From Aquarana catesbeiana (taxonomy: Eukaryota; Chordata; Amphibia; Anura; Ranidae): a stretch of 64,000 nt of DNA. The position numbers and the translations under genes are program-made. The stretch is taken from assembly GCF_042186555.1 (NCBI RefSeq), contig NC_133327.1:332244626-332308625 (forward strand). Reading direction: 5' to 3'. Positions within the stretch are counted from its first letter, which is position 1. Each line of letters begins with the position of its first letter. This document shows positions 31,580 to 42,800 of the stretch, piece by piece. A model generated the notes under the pieces. That model saw only the letters and a list, made by a program, of their open reading frames with translations, was not told the DNA's origin and made no database searches.

Positions 31580-33244
31580 GTAGGGATGGGCAAACGGTTT
31601 GGCCTGAGCATAAGTTCTGGCCGAACTTTGGTTTTTCGGCCGTTCCTCAAACAATGAACATTATGAGGTGTTCGCGGCAAATTCGGTAAAGTCTATGGGA
31701 CACTAACATGAAAAACCAAAAGTGCTCATTTTAAAGGCTTATATGCAAGTTATTGCCATAAAAAGTGTTTGAGGACCCAGGTCCTGCCCCAGGGCACATG
31801 TATCAATGCAGAAAAAGTTTTAAAAACTGCGAATTTTTTCGGGAGCAGGGATTTTAATAATGCTTAAAGTGAAACAATAAAAATGAAATATTCCTTTAAA
31901 TATCGTACCTGGGGGTGTCTATAGTATGCCTGTAAAGTGGTGCAGTTTTCCCCTGTTTAGAACAGTGCCGCAGCAAAATTACATTTCTAAAGGATAAAAG
32001 TCATTTAAAACTGATCGCGTCTGTAATGAATTGTCGGGTCTCGGCAATATAGATAAAACTCATTGAAAAAAAACAGCATGGGTTCCCACCCAGTCCATTA
32101 CCATGCCCTTCAGGTCTGGTATGGAAATTAAGGGGAATCCTGTGCCAAATTTTAAAAAATGGCATAGGGGTCCCCCTAGAATCCATACCAGACCCCTATC
32201 TGAGCACGCAACCTGGCAGGCTGCAGGTTGCCGGGTGGCCCCGCCCTCAGCTATGTAACAGCTGTCACCAAGAAGAAGCGTCACTCGGCGAGAGCCTCCC
32301 ATGGAGGCGAAACTGTTGCGGCTTTTTTTTTCTTTTTTGGTCCTTGGGGGTCCATTCGCTGGACATTTTTATTTTTTATTTTTTAATAAAGGACTTGTCC
32401 CAAGCTGTCTCTTGTTTTTTTACCATTTTTGACACTTTTTTTGTGACATGGTAGGGGTACAATGTACCCCGTTGCCAATTCACATAGGGGGGCAGGGATC
32501 TGGGGGTCCGCTTGTTAAAGGGGGCTTCCAGATACCAATAAGCCCCCTGCCCGCATACCCTCACAACCACCAGCAAGGGTTGTGGGATGAGGCCCTTTTT
32601 CCCATCAACATGGGGACAAGGTGCTTTGGGGTCAGACCCCAAAGCACCCTCCCCATTTTGAGGGCATGTGGCCTGGTATGGTTCAAGAGGGGGGGCACTC
32701 TCTCATCCCCCCTCTTTTCCTGCGGCCTGCCAGGTTGCGTACTCGTATAAGGGTCTGGTATGGATTTTGGGGGGACCCCTATGCCATTTAAAAAAAAAAT
32801 TTGGTGCAGGGTTCCCCTTAATTTCTATACCAGACCTGAAGGGCCTGGTATGGATTTTGGGGGGACCCCCATGCAATTTTTTTTAATTTTTGATTCGGGG
32901 CTTCCCTTAATATTCATACCAGACCCAAAGGGCCTGGTAATGGACTGGGGGGAACCCATGCCGTTTTTTTCAATGTGTTTTGTCTATATTGCCGAGACCC
33001 GACAATTCATTACAGTCGTGATCAGTTTTAAATGACAATTTTTCCTTTGGAAATGTCATTTTGCTGCGTTACTGTTCTAAACATGGAAAAATGCGCCATT
33101 TTACAGGCATACTATAGACACCTCCCAGGCATGATATTTAAAGGAACATTTAAACAGACTTTAATGGTGTTCATGTGTTCGTCCGAGTTTTTAGCCTGTT
33201 CGCATGTTCTGCTGCGAACCGAACCGGGGGGGGGCTCATCCTTA
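31580..33244. mobile_element. hAT-like foldback element nested in BovB
   Basis: 1665 bp inserted into the BovB coding region, with ends TAGGGATGGGC and GCTCATCCTTA (imperfect inverted repeats). Flanks TGTCCAAG (31572-31579) and CATCCAAG (33245-33252) suggest an 8-bp duplication with two mismatches. The interior is largely palindromic: about 31900-32300 is mirrored by 32700-33130, for example CTCGGCAATATAG against CTATATTGCCGAG. Internal GGTCTGGTATGG and GGGGGACCCC strings recur in the foldback at 60974-62960. It is non-coding; the open frames in it are palindrome artefacts. Confidence 0.75.
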
Positions 33245-33252
33245 CATCCAAG

Positions 33253-33583
33253 GGACTTTCAAGAGTCTTCTCCAACACCATAGTTTAAAAGCATCAATTC
33301 TTCTGTGTTCAGCCTTCCTTGTGGTCCAACTTTCACAGCCATAGGTTACTACTGGGAATACCATAGCTTTGACTATATGACACTTTGTCAGTAGGGTGAT
33401 GTCTCTGCTTTTTATAATGTTGTCTAGGTTTGCCATTGCTTTCCTCCCAAGAAGCAAGCGTCTCTTAATTTCACGGCTACACTACATCTGTCGTGATCTT
33501 GAAGCCTAGGAAGATAAAATCTGTCACTGTTTCCATTTCTACTCCTTCTATTTGCCAAGGAGTGATGAGACCGGTTGCCATGA
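33253..33583 (-). pseudogene. BovB ORF2 segment between the two insertions
   Basis: The frame from 33457 reads LLGRKAMANLDNIIKSRDIT, then CHIVKAMVFPVVTYGCESWT and RRIDAFKLWCWRRLLKVPW. These are hallmark BovB blocks downstream of RT. Just upstream (33460-33583) the text continues in another frame across a stop, up to the target duplication at 33584. It joins the 31274-31571 segment once the foldback is removed. Confidence 0.9.
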
Positions 33584-33596
33584 TCTTAGTTTTCTT

Positions 33597-34841
33597 TTTT
33601 TTTCCAAATCACTTTATTATTTTGTAATACAATACAATATATTACGACATATTCTTTTCACTTCATCTATATTCCACACTCACAGGAGCTTCACAGGAGT
33701 TATTGTAAATACTGTAACTCTTATTTACAATACTTGCATATCAAAATACAAACAGGAAAAAGATAAAAAAACAAAACAAAAAAAAAACACACATTCTTCC
33801 CCCTTAACCTTGTGTCATGGTGTGGTTTGTTGTACCCCTTTGTTTCCTTTACATAAATTTTGTTACTTTCTTCCTGCATTTCTATATTTTCCTATTCTAG
33901 TTATTAAATCCTTAGATTGGTCAGCGGCCATTATAGGCTCTTCTATCCAGCTTGACCAAACCCTTTCATATTTTCCTTGATGTCCTCAATTGCAGTATGT
34001 TTCACTATACAAAGGCAGATTATCGTTTACTAAATGCTTCCAAAAAGCTATTGAGGGAGCCTCTGTTTTTTCCAGTTCAATACTATCACTTTTCTTGCAT
34101 AGAAAAGCAATGAGCTTATTTGTGTTCCCTTTTCTATAGTGGTAGCAATATTATTCCCCATCAAACCCAATAGATAAGTTCCTACTTCCTGTTCCAAAAC
34201 AACTGACATCACTATAGCAATTGCATTTATAACCCTTGTCCAAAATATAACGATATTGGGGCAGGACCAGAATATATGGATAAAATCTCCTGGAATATTG
34301 CAACATCTCCAACAATTTTGAGACTTCAATGGGCTTATTCTATGTAATTTATATGGTGTATAGTACATTCTGTGTATTGTCTTAAATTGTATAAGTTTAT
34401 CTTGAAGAGAGACCAATATCTTAAAGGGAAATCCCCATATCTCCTCCCAATTCATCTCCTTTAGTTTCGGAAAACATCTCTTATCCAACATGCTCGAAGT
34501 TTACTCATATCTGACAGTGATACTCCTACGAAGTGGGTGTATAGTACTGAAATACTCTCCTTCTAGTTATCTGCTCCAGCCCAGATTCCTCTTGTTGCGG
34601 AAAACCTTGAGGAAACTGGGCAGAGAAAGCATGTACAAGTTGTATATATCTAAAAAGTAGCTTCCTGGAATATTCCAGTATTCCATCATTCCTGCAAAGG
34701 GTATCACCATTTCTCCCTGTACTAACTGAGATAGCTTTTTAACCTTAAATCTGGTCCATGCTCCTGGATCTTGGATGGAGTATAAATGAGGCAGCTGAGG
34801 ATTCCTCCACAGCGGGGTATTTTGAGATAAGATCGCCTTGG
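33597..34841 (-). mobile_element. 5'-truncated L1-type LINE nested in BovB, 13-bp target duplication
   Basis: Flanked by TCTTAGTTTTCTT at 33584-33596 and 34842-34854, an exact 13-bp duplication. The tail lies at the left (T-run after 33597), so the element reads on the minus strand. About 1.25 kb is present: ORF2 C-terminal text, then a 3' UTR of about 450 bp. It is younger than the BovB it interrupts. Confidence 0.9.
34048..34841 (-). pseudogene. L1-type ORF2 C-terminal fragment (nested copy)
   Basis: Starting just inside the 34842 duplication: NTPLWRNPQLPHLYSI (the LWxNP block after RT), MVIPFAGMMEYWNIPGSYFL, a frame change near 34560, then MNWEEIWGFPFKI and YTPYKLHRISP. The CWRCCNIPGDFIHIFWSC zinc-knuckle-like motif and FW follow. 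This is the ordinary order of an L1-type ORF2 tail. No RT active site is included, because the copy is 5'-truncated. Confidence 0.8.
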
Positions 34842-34854
34842 TCTTAGTTTTCTT

Positions 34855-36258
34855 AATGTTCAAATTCAGGCCAGCTTTTGCCCTCTCCTCTTTCACCTTT
34901 ATTAGTTCTTCTTCACTTCTGCCATTAGTGTGGTATCGTCTGCATATCTCAGGTTGTTGATATTTCTCTCTATGATCTTAATTCCGGCTTGTGATTAGTT
35001 GATCCTGGCATTTCGCATGATGTACTCTGCTTATATGTTAAATAAGTAGGGTGACAATTTACATCCCTGTCACACTCCTTTCTCAATTTTGAACCAGTCA
35101 GTTGTTCCATGTCCTGTTCTAACTGTTGCTTCTTGGCTTGCATACAGGTTTTTCAGAAGACAGGTGAGGTGGTCCGATATTCCCATTTCTTTCAGTATTT
35201 GCCACATCTTGTTGTGATCCACACAATCAAAGGCTTTACTGTAGTCAAGAAAGCAGAAGTAGACATTCTTCTGGAATTCCCTTGCTTTCTCCATGATCCA
35301 GCGAATGTTGGCAATTTTATCTCTAGTTCCTCTTTCTCTTCAAAATCCAGCTTGTACTTGTGGTAGTTCTCGGTTCACATGCTACTGAAGCTCAGCTTTA
35401 TAATTTTCAGCATAACCTTGCTAGCGTGTGAGATGACTGCGATCTTATGGTAGTTTGAACATTCTTTGTCGCTGTCTTTCTTTGGTATCGAAATGTAAAC
35501 GGACCTCTTCCAGTCCTGTGGCCATTGTTGAGTTTTCCAAATTTGTTGGCATATTGAGTGCAGCACTTTAACAGCATCATTTTTTATGATCTTAAATAAC
35601 TCAGCTTGGATACCATCACTTCCGCTAGCTTTGTTATTAGCAATGCTTGGTAAGGCCCACTTGACTTCACTCTCCAGGATATTCAGTTCAAGGTCAGTGA
35701 TTGCATCATTGTGGTTATATGGGACATTCAGATCATTCTTGTATAGTTCTTCTGTGTATTCTAGCCATCTCATATTTATCTCTTCTGCTTCTGTCAGATC
35801 CTTTTCATTTTTGTCTATTATCGTACCCATCTTCGCACAAAACTTTCCCTTGATATCGCCAATTTTCTTGAAAAGCTCTCTAGTCTTTCCTATTCTGTTG
35901 TTTTCCTCTAATTCTTTGCATTGATTGTTTAAGAAAGTATTTTTGTCTCTTCTTGCTATCCTCTGGAAGTCTGCATTCAGTTGGGTATATTTTCCCTATT
36001 CTCCATTGCCTTTTGCCTTAGTCTTTGTTCAGCTACTTGTATGGCATCATCAGATAGCCACTTTGCTTTCTTGCTTTTCTTCTTCTTTGGGATAGTTTTC
36101 ATTACTGCGTCTTGTACAATGTTACATACATCCTTCCATAGTTCCTCAGGCACTCTGTCTATCAGATCTAATCCTTTAAATCTGTTTGTCACCTCCACTG
36201 AGTATTCACAAGGGATCCGATTTAGATCATATCTGATCTGATCTGGTGTTTCCCACAT
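34855..36258 (-). pseudogene. BovB ORF2 connector and reverse transcriptase
   Basis: Pieces in order on the minus strand: RYDLNRIPCEYSVEV and FKGLDLIDRVPEELW (35977-36258, linker after the missing endonuclease); LTEAEEINMRWLEYTEELYK (about 35700-35800); NNKASGSDGIQAELF, SICQQIWKTQQWPQDWKRSV and HASKVMLK (to 35375); EFQKNVYFCFLDYSKAFDCV, the motif with a catalytic Asp (about 35250); and NNLRYADDTTLMAE with an intact YADD at 34935-34946. Frameshifts and stops lie near 35375, 35070 and 34960. A segment between 35294 and 35375 is in a third frame. The residue-level match to BovB is strong throughout. Confidence 0.92.
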
Positions 36259-36262
36259 TCTT

Positions 36263-38356
36263 CAATTTAAGCCTGCATTTTGCCATAAGAAGCTAATGGT
36301 GTATATCAAATGTGGTGGGGAGGGGCAGAGAGGAAGTAATGTGTTTACCATGTGTACTGTAATGTACGTTTTTTGGGCTTACATGAGCATGTCAAATATC
36401 CACAACTGATAAAAAGATCAATTTTGACTACATGTATGCTAAGCAATGTGTGACAGATACATAATATGATCTCTAAAAAGAGATACTCATAGATCTTTCT
36501 CTAATATATCCAAACATAACTACAAAAGTATACATTTATTTCATTTATTTATATCTGTTGCATAATGTCAAAGCTCACACTGCAGAATAAGTGGAACACT
36601 GCATAATAAATGTTTGTAATGGTAAAGACTTTTAGCCAAATTGACCTTGGTAGAAATAACAACCTTCATTCTGAGATTCCATTATTGTTCTTGTTTATTG
36701 GTTGCATTTAAAAACAAAAAACAAAAAACAAACAAACATTTTGTATAGATTTTATTACAACAAATGTAATATAATTTCAAAAATAAATTTTATCATTATT
36801 ACCTTGTGTTTCCACTACATATGTGGAGCATTTGTCACTGAGTGCAATTTGTCCTGCCACTCGCAGAGCTAGCTATAACCTCTTCCTTCAGGGGGAACAA
36901 AAGACACATAGAAGAGATCAATTGACAGCAAATGATGAAACATTTTTTTGTTCTGATCTGATTGTCCCCCTGTTTGCTCTCTTCCCTATAAAAGCTGTCA
37001 TGCTGTGTACCAATCATTTATTCCACTAGGCTGAACAACGTGCAAGTATTCGGGCAGTGCTTAGCCATAGATTTGGAAACAAAACATATATTTATCTCTT
37101 GCTGAGACTTATAGCTCTGATTATTTACTTCTAAATTGCATCCCTAATTCTCTTTCTATTAAGTGGCAAACAAGCTGTGAAACAGAGCTAAAAACATGCT
37201 TAATGCATTTTCTAATCATTGGCAGCATCACTAAATAAATTATTCACGTATTTTGAGGAAGCTATCTTCAGTCTTGATAAAGTCTACAAACTCCAAAGAT
37301 GAAGACAGTGGGACATCTGCTGTGAAATTTTGAGTGCTTGCCTCAAGACCCATTCCAATTTTTGCCAATTATTAAGATAGGGCAAGATATATTTTTGCAT
37401 AAAGTATAGCAATTAAAGAAAACGAATACAATTTCACCTATTACCCTAGTCAAATAGTTTAATCTATTACCTTATGTGCCTAAAGTAATTTTAAATGGGT
37501 TAACACTGGGTATTTAAAAATTATTTTTTATGTGTGTTGTGTTGCATCTACAATGTACTTCCCACAGATAATTTTGAAAGCTGCAAATTAGTATTTCATG
37601 CTGTTATTAAAATGAACCTTGCACTACTAAAGCTGGCCATACACTGTTTTTTTTCTTCTTCATTCAGCCAGATTGCTCTATTCACACAAACAAGATAGAT
37701 GGAGGAATTTCCCTCACCAGGACATTGTAATCTAACAGTTGCACTTGCCATTATCAGAATATACTGATGAATGACTGCAGTTAATAGTTGATGATGATTG
37801 AGAAAGAATTTCCAACATGTCTCTTTGACGGTAGTCGACCAAATGATTAACTTCTGTTGAGCGGAGAGTGCTATATACAGATAAGAATTCATCCGGTCCC
37901 TGCTAAATTGGCTAGATTATGATCAAATTATGACCAGTTTAAAAAGGTCTACTTTGGGGAAAATTAGTTAGTAAACATACTTACTTAACCTCCAGTGGAG
38001 TCCTCCACTAAAAGTAGTTTAGGGCCACTCAGTAAGCAACGGTTACTGAACTAATGAACATTGTTTTGGTCTGTTCTGATTGATGTTATACACAGTGAGC
38101 ATAACATATTCATTGTGTACTGTGTACTGTGTACACAACAATCAGAACAAACCAAAATGGTTTACACACAGTCCGTTGAAAAATCAACATATTTAAAACA
38201 CCATCTAAGAAAGCTATGCACCTGCTATAAAAAGTATGAAATTCTCCACAGGTTAATCATTCTTCTACAAAACAAAAATAACCAGCAAAGACATAAAACC
38301 ACAGTATTCTAATCAAAACTAAGTAATATCACTGAGATTATTTGTATAGGCTTAAC
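36263..38356. other. Unassigned AT-rich stretch with minor repeats
   Basis: No supported gene. CAAAAAACAAAAAACAAACA simple sequence occurs near 36715. An AAGCTGGCCATACACTG-type interspersed repeat spans about 37628-37925. An imperfect inverted repeat lies at 38059-38158. Confidence 0.4.
38059..38158. repeat. Imperfect inverted repeat with GTGTACT spacer
   Basis: CATTGTTTTGGTCTGTTCTG at 38059 is mirrored by CAGAACAAACCAAAATGG ending near 38160. The loop holds three GTGTAC(T) units. Origin unknown. Confidence 0.6.
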
Positions 38357-38835
38357 TTAAAGTGGACTTTCAGTCATTTTTTCAACTTTCCATCTATTAA
38401 ATCTTTTGCCCTTATTTTAACTTTGTATAGTAATTTTTTTTTTTCTGCCAGTAAATACTTTATACAGCCCACTTCCTCTTTCTTGTCTGGTCATTAGCCT
38501 TATGACATCATGCACAGCTCTCTCTCTCTCATTCTCTGAGCGTTTGCCAGGAAGAGAGGGGGGATGAGGCATAGGAGAGCCAATGAGAGCTACAGGGCTG
38601 AAGGTGTGCCTCTGTGTGTCTGTGTAAATCCAGGAAGTGAACAGGCAGCAGCTTCAGCTGCCCACAATTAAGATAATTGCAGCCAGACTTAGTGGAGGGA
38701 GATTTCTGCAGCATATTTGGCGAGTACAGAATCACATTATATATAAAATCATATGCAAGTGGTTGGAGGGAAGCTTCAGAATGGCAAAGATGTTTTTATT
38801 ACAAATTATGTGAGCAGACTGCAGTTCCTCTTTAA
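38357..38835. mobile_element. TTAA MITE (first of three abutting)
   Basis: Inverted ends: TTAAAGTGGACTTTCAGTC at 38357, and the reverse complement of TTAAAGAGGAACTGCAGTC ending at 38835. TTAA is present at both borders. It is non-coding and shares TTAA 38832-38835 with the next element. Confidence 0.8.
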
Positions 38836-39767
38836 CCACTTCCCATCCGGCCTATAGTAATATGACACCCACGAGGTGGCTCTCCCATCCCGGGCGGGCA
38901 TCATATGACATCTTTAGCTTTCCTGCTGTATAGGGGGCATGTAGCCCCGCCGCGTCACTCGAGAGCTGATGCGCTGCGCATGGCCGGTGGTTGTGATGTC
39001 CACTGGGCACCCGCGATTGCTCAAGACAGAGCAGGAACGTGGATCTGTGTGTGTAGGGGTGTGTAGGGGAGAGGAGACAGATTGTGTGTTCCTAGTATAT
39101 AGGAACACCGATCAGTCTCCTCCCCTGGTCAGTCCCATCCCCCTCACAGTTAGAACACACCTAGGGAACACATTTAACCCCCTGATCGCCCCCCAGTATT
39201 AACCCCTTCCCTGCCAATGACATTTACACAGTAATCAGTGCAAATTTATAGCACTGATCGCTGTATGAACGTCAGTAGTCCCAAAATAGTGTCAAAAGTG
39301 TCTGCTGCAATGTCGCAGTCTTAAAAAAATTTCAGATCACCACCATTACTAGTAAAAAAAAAAAAATAATAAAAATGCCATAAATCAATAACCTATTTTG
39401 TAAGCGCTATAAGTTTTGCGCAAACCAATCAATATACGCTTATTGCGATTTTTTTTACCAAAAATATGTAGAAGAATACATATCGGCCTAAACTGAGGAA
39501 ATTTTTTTTTTTTTAAATTAGGATATTTATTATAGCAAAAAGTAAAAAATATTATGTTTTTTTTTAAATTGTCGCTCTTTTATTGTTTATAGCACAAAAA
39601 ATAAAAATCAAATATCACCAAAAGAAAGCTATATTTGTGGGGAAAAATTTCATTTGGGTACAGTGTTGCATGACCACGCAATTGTCATTCAAAATGTTAC
39701 AGTGCTGAAAGCTGAAAATTGGCCTGGGCAGGAAGGGGGTGAAAATGCCCTGTATTGAAGTGGTTAA
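38832..39767 (-). mobile_element. TTAA-family element (second of three abutting)
   Basis: TTAACCACTTCCCATCCGG at 38832 and TGAAGTGGTTAA ending at 39767. The interior from 39170 onward is the reverse complement of the 4262-5035 and 18897-19530 sequences (for example AGCGCTATAAGTTTTGCGCA). About 936 bp, non-coding. Confidence 0.85.
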
Positions 39768-40108
39768 AGTACAATTAAACACAGATACATAGATCCTGGG
39801 TGCATTAAAAAAATAAAAGTTGTGCAAACTATTATAATTGGTTATCATTAGAAAACAATCACAGTCATAGCATAAAAGCCAGTGTCCTGCCAGAACATTG
39901 TAGAAAAGGACCATAGCTCTCTGTGTGAAAACAGTGGTCTCTCTAGTGAGGTCTGACATAGCCTTTGCTAAGTCAGAACTAGAGCTCTCCAGTCATGTTT
40001 CCCGCTAATTGGAGTCTGTGGGGAAAAACAGCAAAACCTGACATACCATGTCTTCCCCATACTATCCAAAAGTAAAAAAAAAATGTTTTGGCTAGAGTTG
40101 GGCTTTAA
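39764..40108. mobile_element. TTAA MITE (third of three abutting)
   Basis: TTAAAGTACAATTAAACACA at 39764, with a right border reading GCTAGAGTTGGGCTTTAA to 40108. The ends are imperfect inverted repeats with TTAA on both sides. It shares TTAA 39764-39767 with the preceding element. Confidence 0.65.
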
Positions 40109-41019
40109 ATGGTGCCCACCCCAACCAAATAAAACACCAATCATTGTATAGAACATCTGCTTTATTCCTTTGCTGCTAGTTCACAGTGAATGGCCACTAA
40201 ATGATTCAAAATAAGGAAAATTGTGCCACTTATATAACTGTGCTGCTTTTTGGTAGAAATGCACTTAGCCTGTATTTTATGTAAAATGGAGCCTGTTATG
40301 TTCAGTGTTTTCCTAAAGATTCACAATGAACAAATATTTGAAAAGAAGCAAATTAATGACAGAAAAAGACATAGAGTATAGGTAATCAGCACATGTAATG
40401 AGCTATTGCACTTCTTATAGTTGTCCGTTTCGCTTGTAATGAAAGGAAAGTAGCCTCTTTTGAGACAAGAACTTCTATATGCCACTCAATTCTCATTAGT
40501 GCTACCAAGATTACATCTCTTTTCTTTTTCCTGGAAAATTTGTGAGTAGCTAGAAATATTCCAGTCTAGCATCCCTAGTGCATTAGGTATTATGTCACCT
40601 GCAGAGAAGGAGAGAGGGTAAGTTGCAGGTACTTGTTTTTAGCATTAAAAAACAAACAGTTTCAGGTACATTTGTCTAATAACATTTTAATCAGTTATTC
40701 CATGCCAGAAACCTAAGCAATATACAGTAATGACAAAGAAAAATGTAAATATATTAGGCCTCATACTTAAGAGTCAAAATAAAGAGCAAAATATAAATAC
40801 AACAAATCAAAGTAATGAATATAACCAGTAACCATCAAGGAATTTTGAATTTCATTGTTAGACCAGGTTATTTAACAAGGTAATGCAGCTGGGCACATAT
40901 ACAGCAGAATATGCAGCAACACCCAACAAACGATCAGATCCTATTTATTATTATTTTAGGGCAGTAGAACAATGACATTTAACAAACATGATGTTCCAAA
41001 GCAAACTAGCAAATTCACC
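40109..41019. other. Unassigned AT-rich stretch
   Basis: No motif-bearing frame or repeat boundary recognised. Confidence 0.4.
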
Positions 41020-41262
41020 AAGAAATGGAGGGTTATGGACTTGCTTAGTTAAATCCCCAGTTGAAATCCTATTGAAATGTTGTGGGGGATTTGAAACAAA
41101 TGGTGCATGCAAGGAGACCCACAAACATCTTGCAAAGAATTTCATATGGAGGAATGGTCAAAAAGGCACCAAGCTGATGTCAAACTGATAGATAGTTATG
41201 TAAAATGCCTCCAAGAAGTCATTGCTAAAAGTGACAATACCAGCTTCTGAGGCCTAGGATGT
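41020..41262 (+). pseudogene. Tc1-like transposase C-terminal fragment (second family)
   Basis: Pieces in three plus-strand frames align in order with the end of a Tc1-like transposase. LVKSP...EILLKCCG matches the SPDLNPIE.LWG region. MVHARRPTNILQRIS follows, and then EEWSKRHQADVKLIDSYVKC and LQEVIAKS, matching the terminal W.KI....C..LI.SY...L..VI block. The DLNPIE sequence itself is damaged, so the third catalytic Glu cannot be assigned with certainty. No terminal repeat was recognised. It differs from the other Tc1 pieces in the window. Confidence 0.5.
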
Positions 41263-42487
41263 ATCTGTATTTTCCATCGTACACCATTATATCTATTTAT
41301 ATGTTTGTTGAAGAAATTAGTGAAAAGATGAATTGTCCTTGTGTTTTTATGTAAGTATATCAACTTTACCTGTAGGTACTATTGAAATAAACACATAATT
41401 GCGCTTGAAGATTGCTTCTGCACCCAGCCCCAAAAAAAGACTTGCAAACAAAAAGAAAACTATCAATTGGTTGCACAGGTGGCAGTGGCTTGATAGAGTA
41501 CCAAATGAACCACACAAACATTTATAAAATATATATTCTTTATTCATACATTTCTAAACAAATGTCAATCAGGCCATCTGATTTGATCAATATTACATCT
41601 CTAAATACCCTTATCATGTGCTATATTTGCCCCCAACCCAAGATGTAATTTTGAAGCTGTTAATGACCCAGAATGAATTGAAATCTCAATGTGTTTTGAG
41701 ACTTGCTTCCTTCCTATTTTGTGGACCTTTTAGAAGAACAAAATAAATTAATCAAAGTGATATCAATATGACGCCTAAAAAAGTTTCTCTTCTTTCATCT
41801 CTTTCTCTTTTCAATTCACTATAATCCGCTCATGCCAAACATAATATAAACCTTCAAAAACATTTACTATATAAATTAAAAAAACACTCAACTACATGTA
41901 CTCACCTTTTTGAAGATGAACAGTGTTCATCCCTAAGTATAACGGGGAAACTTTTTTTTTTTTTTTTTGCACATATGAGGAATTAGAATGAGAATTTTTA
42001 GATGAACAGTGTTCATCCCTAATTATATCACATTTTTTTTTTTTCTTTTGACACATGAGACACATTTTTTGACCCATTTATCAGCATGTTTTGTGATCAC
42101 TTTTATTATATTAGTGCTTGTGTGGATCTTTCATCATTAAAACCATTCTGGTTTGATCTGCACTATTGGAGTCCTCCTCCTTTCCTTTTTCTACATGATT
42201 ATCCTTTGAAGCTTATGCGGGAAAAGTTTGTGTGACGATTGCCTGGCCAGAGAGTATCTGTTGATTCCACAGACCGAGAGCTGAGAACATCGCTTGTGAT
42301 CCTCTTCCACTCCTCTGTGTCCAGTACCGGAGCAGCATTCGATCCATACGCCATAGGATCCTAAGCCTGTTTGACCTCTTCTGTCGTATGGCATTGGGGG
42401 TCCAAAGTAGCTGGTAAGAGTATTTATTTACCTCTGAAGTGTCACTGAGAATGACTACAGACAAGCCTCTCAACATTTTCTTATAAT
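41263..42487. other. Unassigned stretch with a duplicated 17-bp palindrome
   Basis: GATGAACAGTGTTCATC followed by CCTAA occurs at 41918 and again at 42002. Both precede poly(T) tracts of similar context. The 42180-42480 part is GC-moderate without a recognisable product. It may belong to one unclassified repeat. Confidence 0.4.
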
Positions 42488-42630
42488 TGAAGACACCCCC
42501 ACAGGATTAATATATCATTCTACACTTTTGCGGACTTTATGTTATACAACACGTCCTTATACCTGAGGACACCCCTACGGGATTAATACATCACTCGACA
42601 CCTTTGTGGACTCTACGTTACACACACCTA
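42488..42630. repeat. Two-copy tandem duplication, ~73 bp
   Basis: GAAGACACCCCCACAGGATT at about 42489 is repeated with changes as GAGGACACCCCTACGGGATT at about 42564. Each is followed by TATCA(T/C)TC, ACAC(T/C)TTTG(C/T)GGACT and a TTA(T/C)AC stretch. Confidence 0.75.
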
Positions 42631-42800
42631 CTGTGTTTTATACAGTTTTTTTTTATTCATATTTTGTTTTATCTTTTGTTTTGAGTTGTTACTTTGTGAC
42701 TCACTTCACATTCCTCAGTAGCGCTACACTGTTATCTTATTATTCATCTGGAACTTTGTATGTTTGAGTGTTGGCAGCTTTTCTTTTCACTTATTATTTA

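Larger units (their letters stand above)
31262..36262 (-). mobile_element. RTE-type LINE of the BovB family, 5'-truncated, with two nested insertions
   Basis: On the minus strand it encodes, in order, the connector before RT, RT, and the C-terminal region of the BovB protein. It ends at 31262 with a 3' terminus (plus strand TTGTTCAGACGTTTAGTCAT then GTTCGACTCTTCG) very like the BovB/BOV-tA end GTTCAGTCGCTCAGTCGTGT. Insertions 31580-33244 and 33597-34841 both carry target duplications. Excluding them, about 2.1 kb of BovB remains. The endonuclease half is absent. BovB is established as a horizontally transferred element among squamates, ruminants and other vertebrates. Several stops make it dead. 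Confidence 0.9.
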
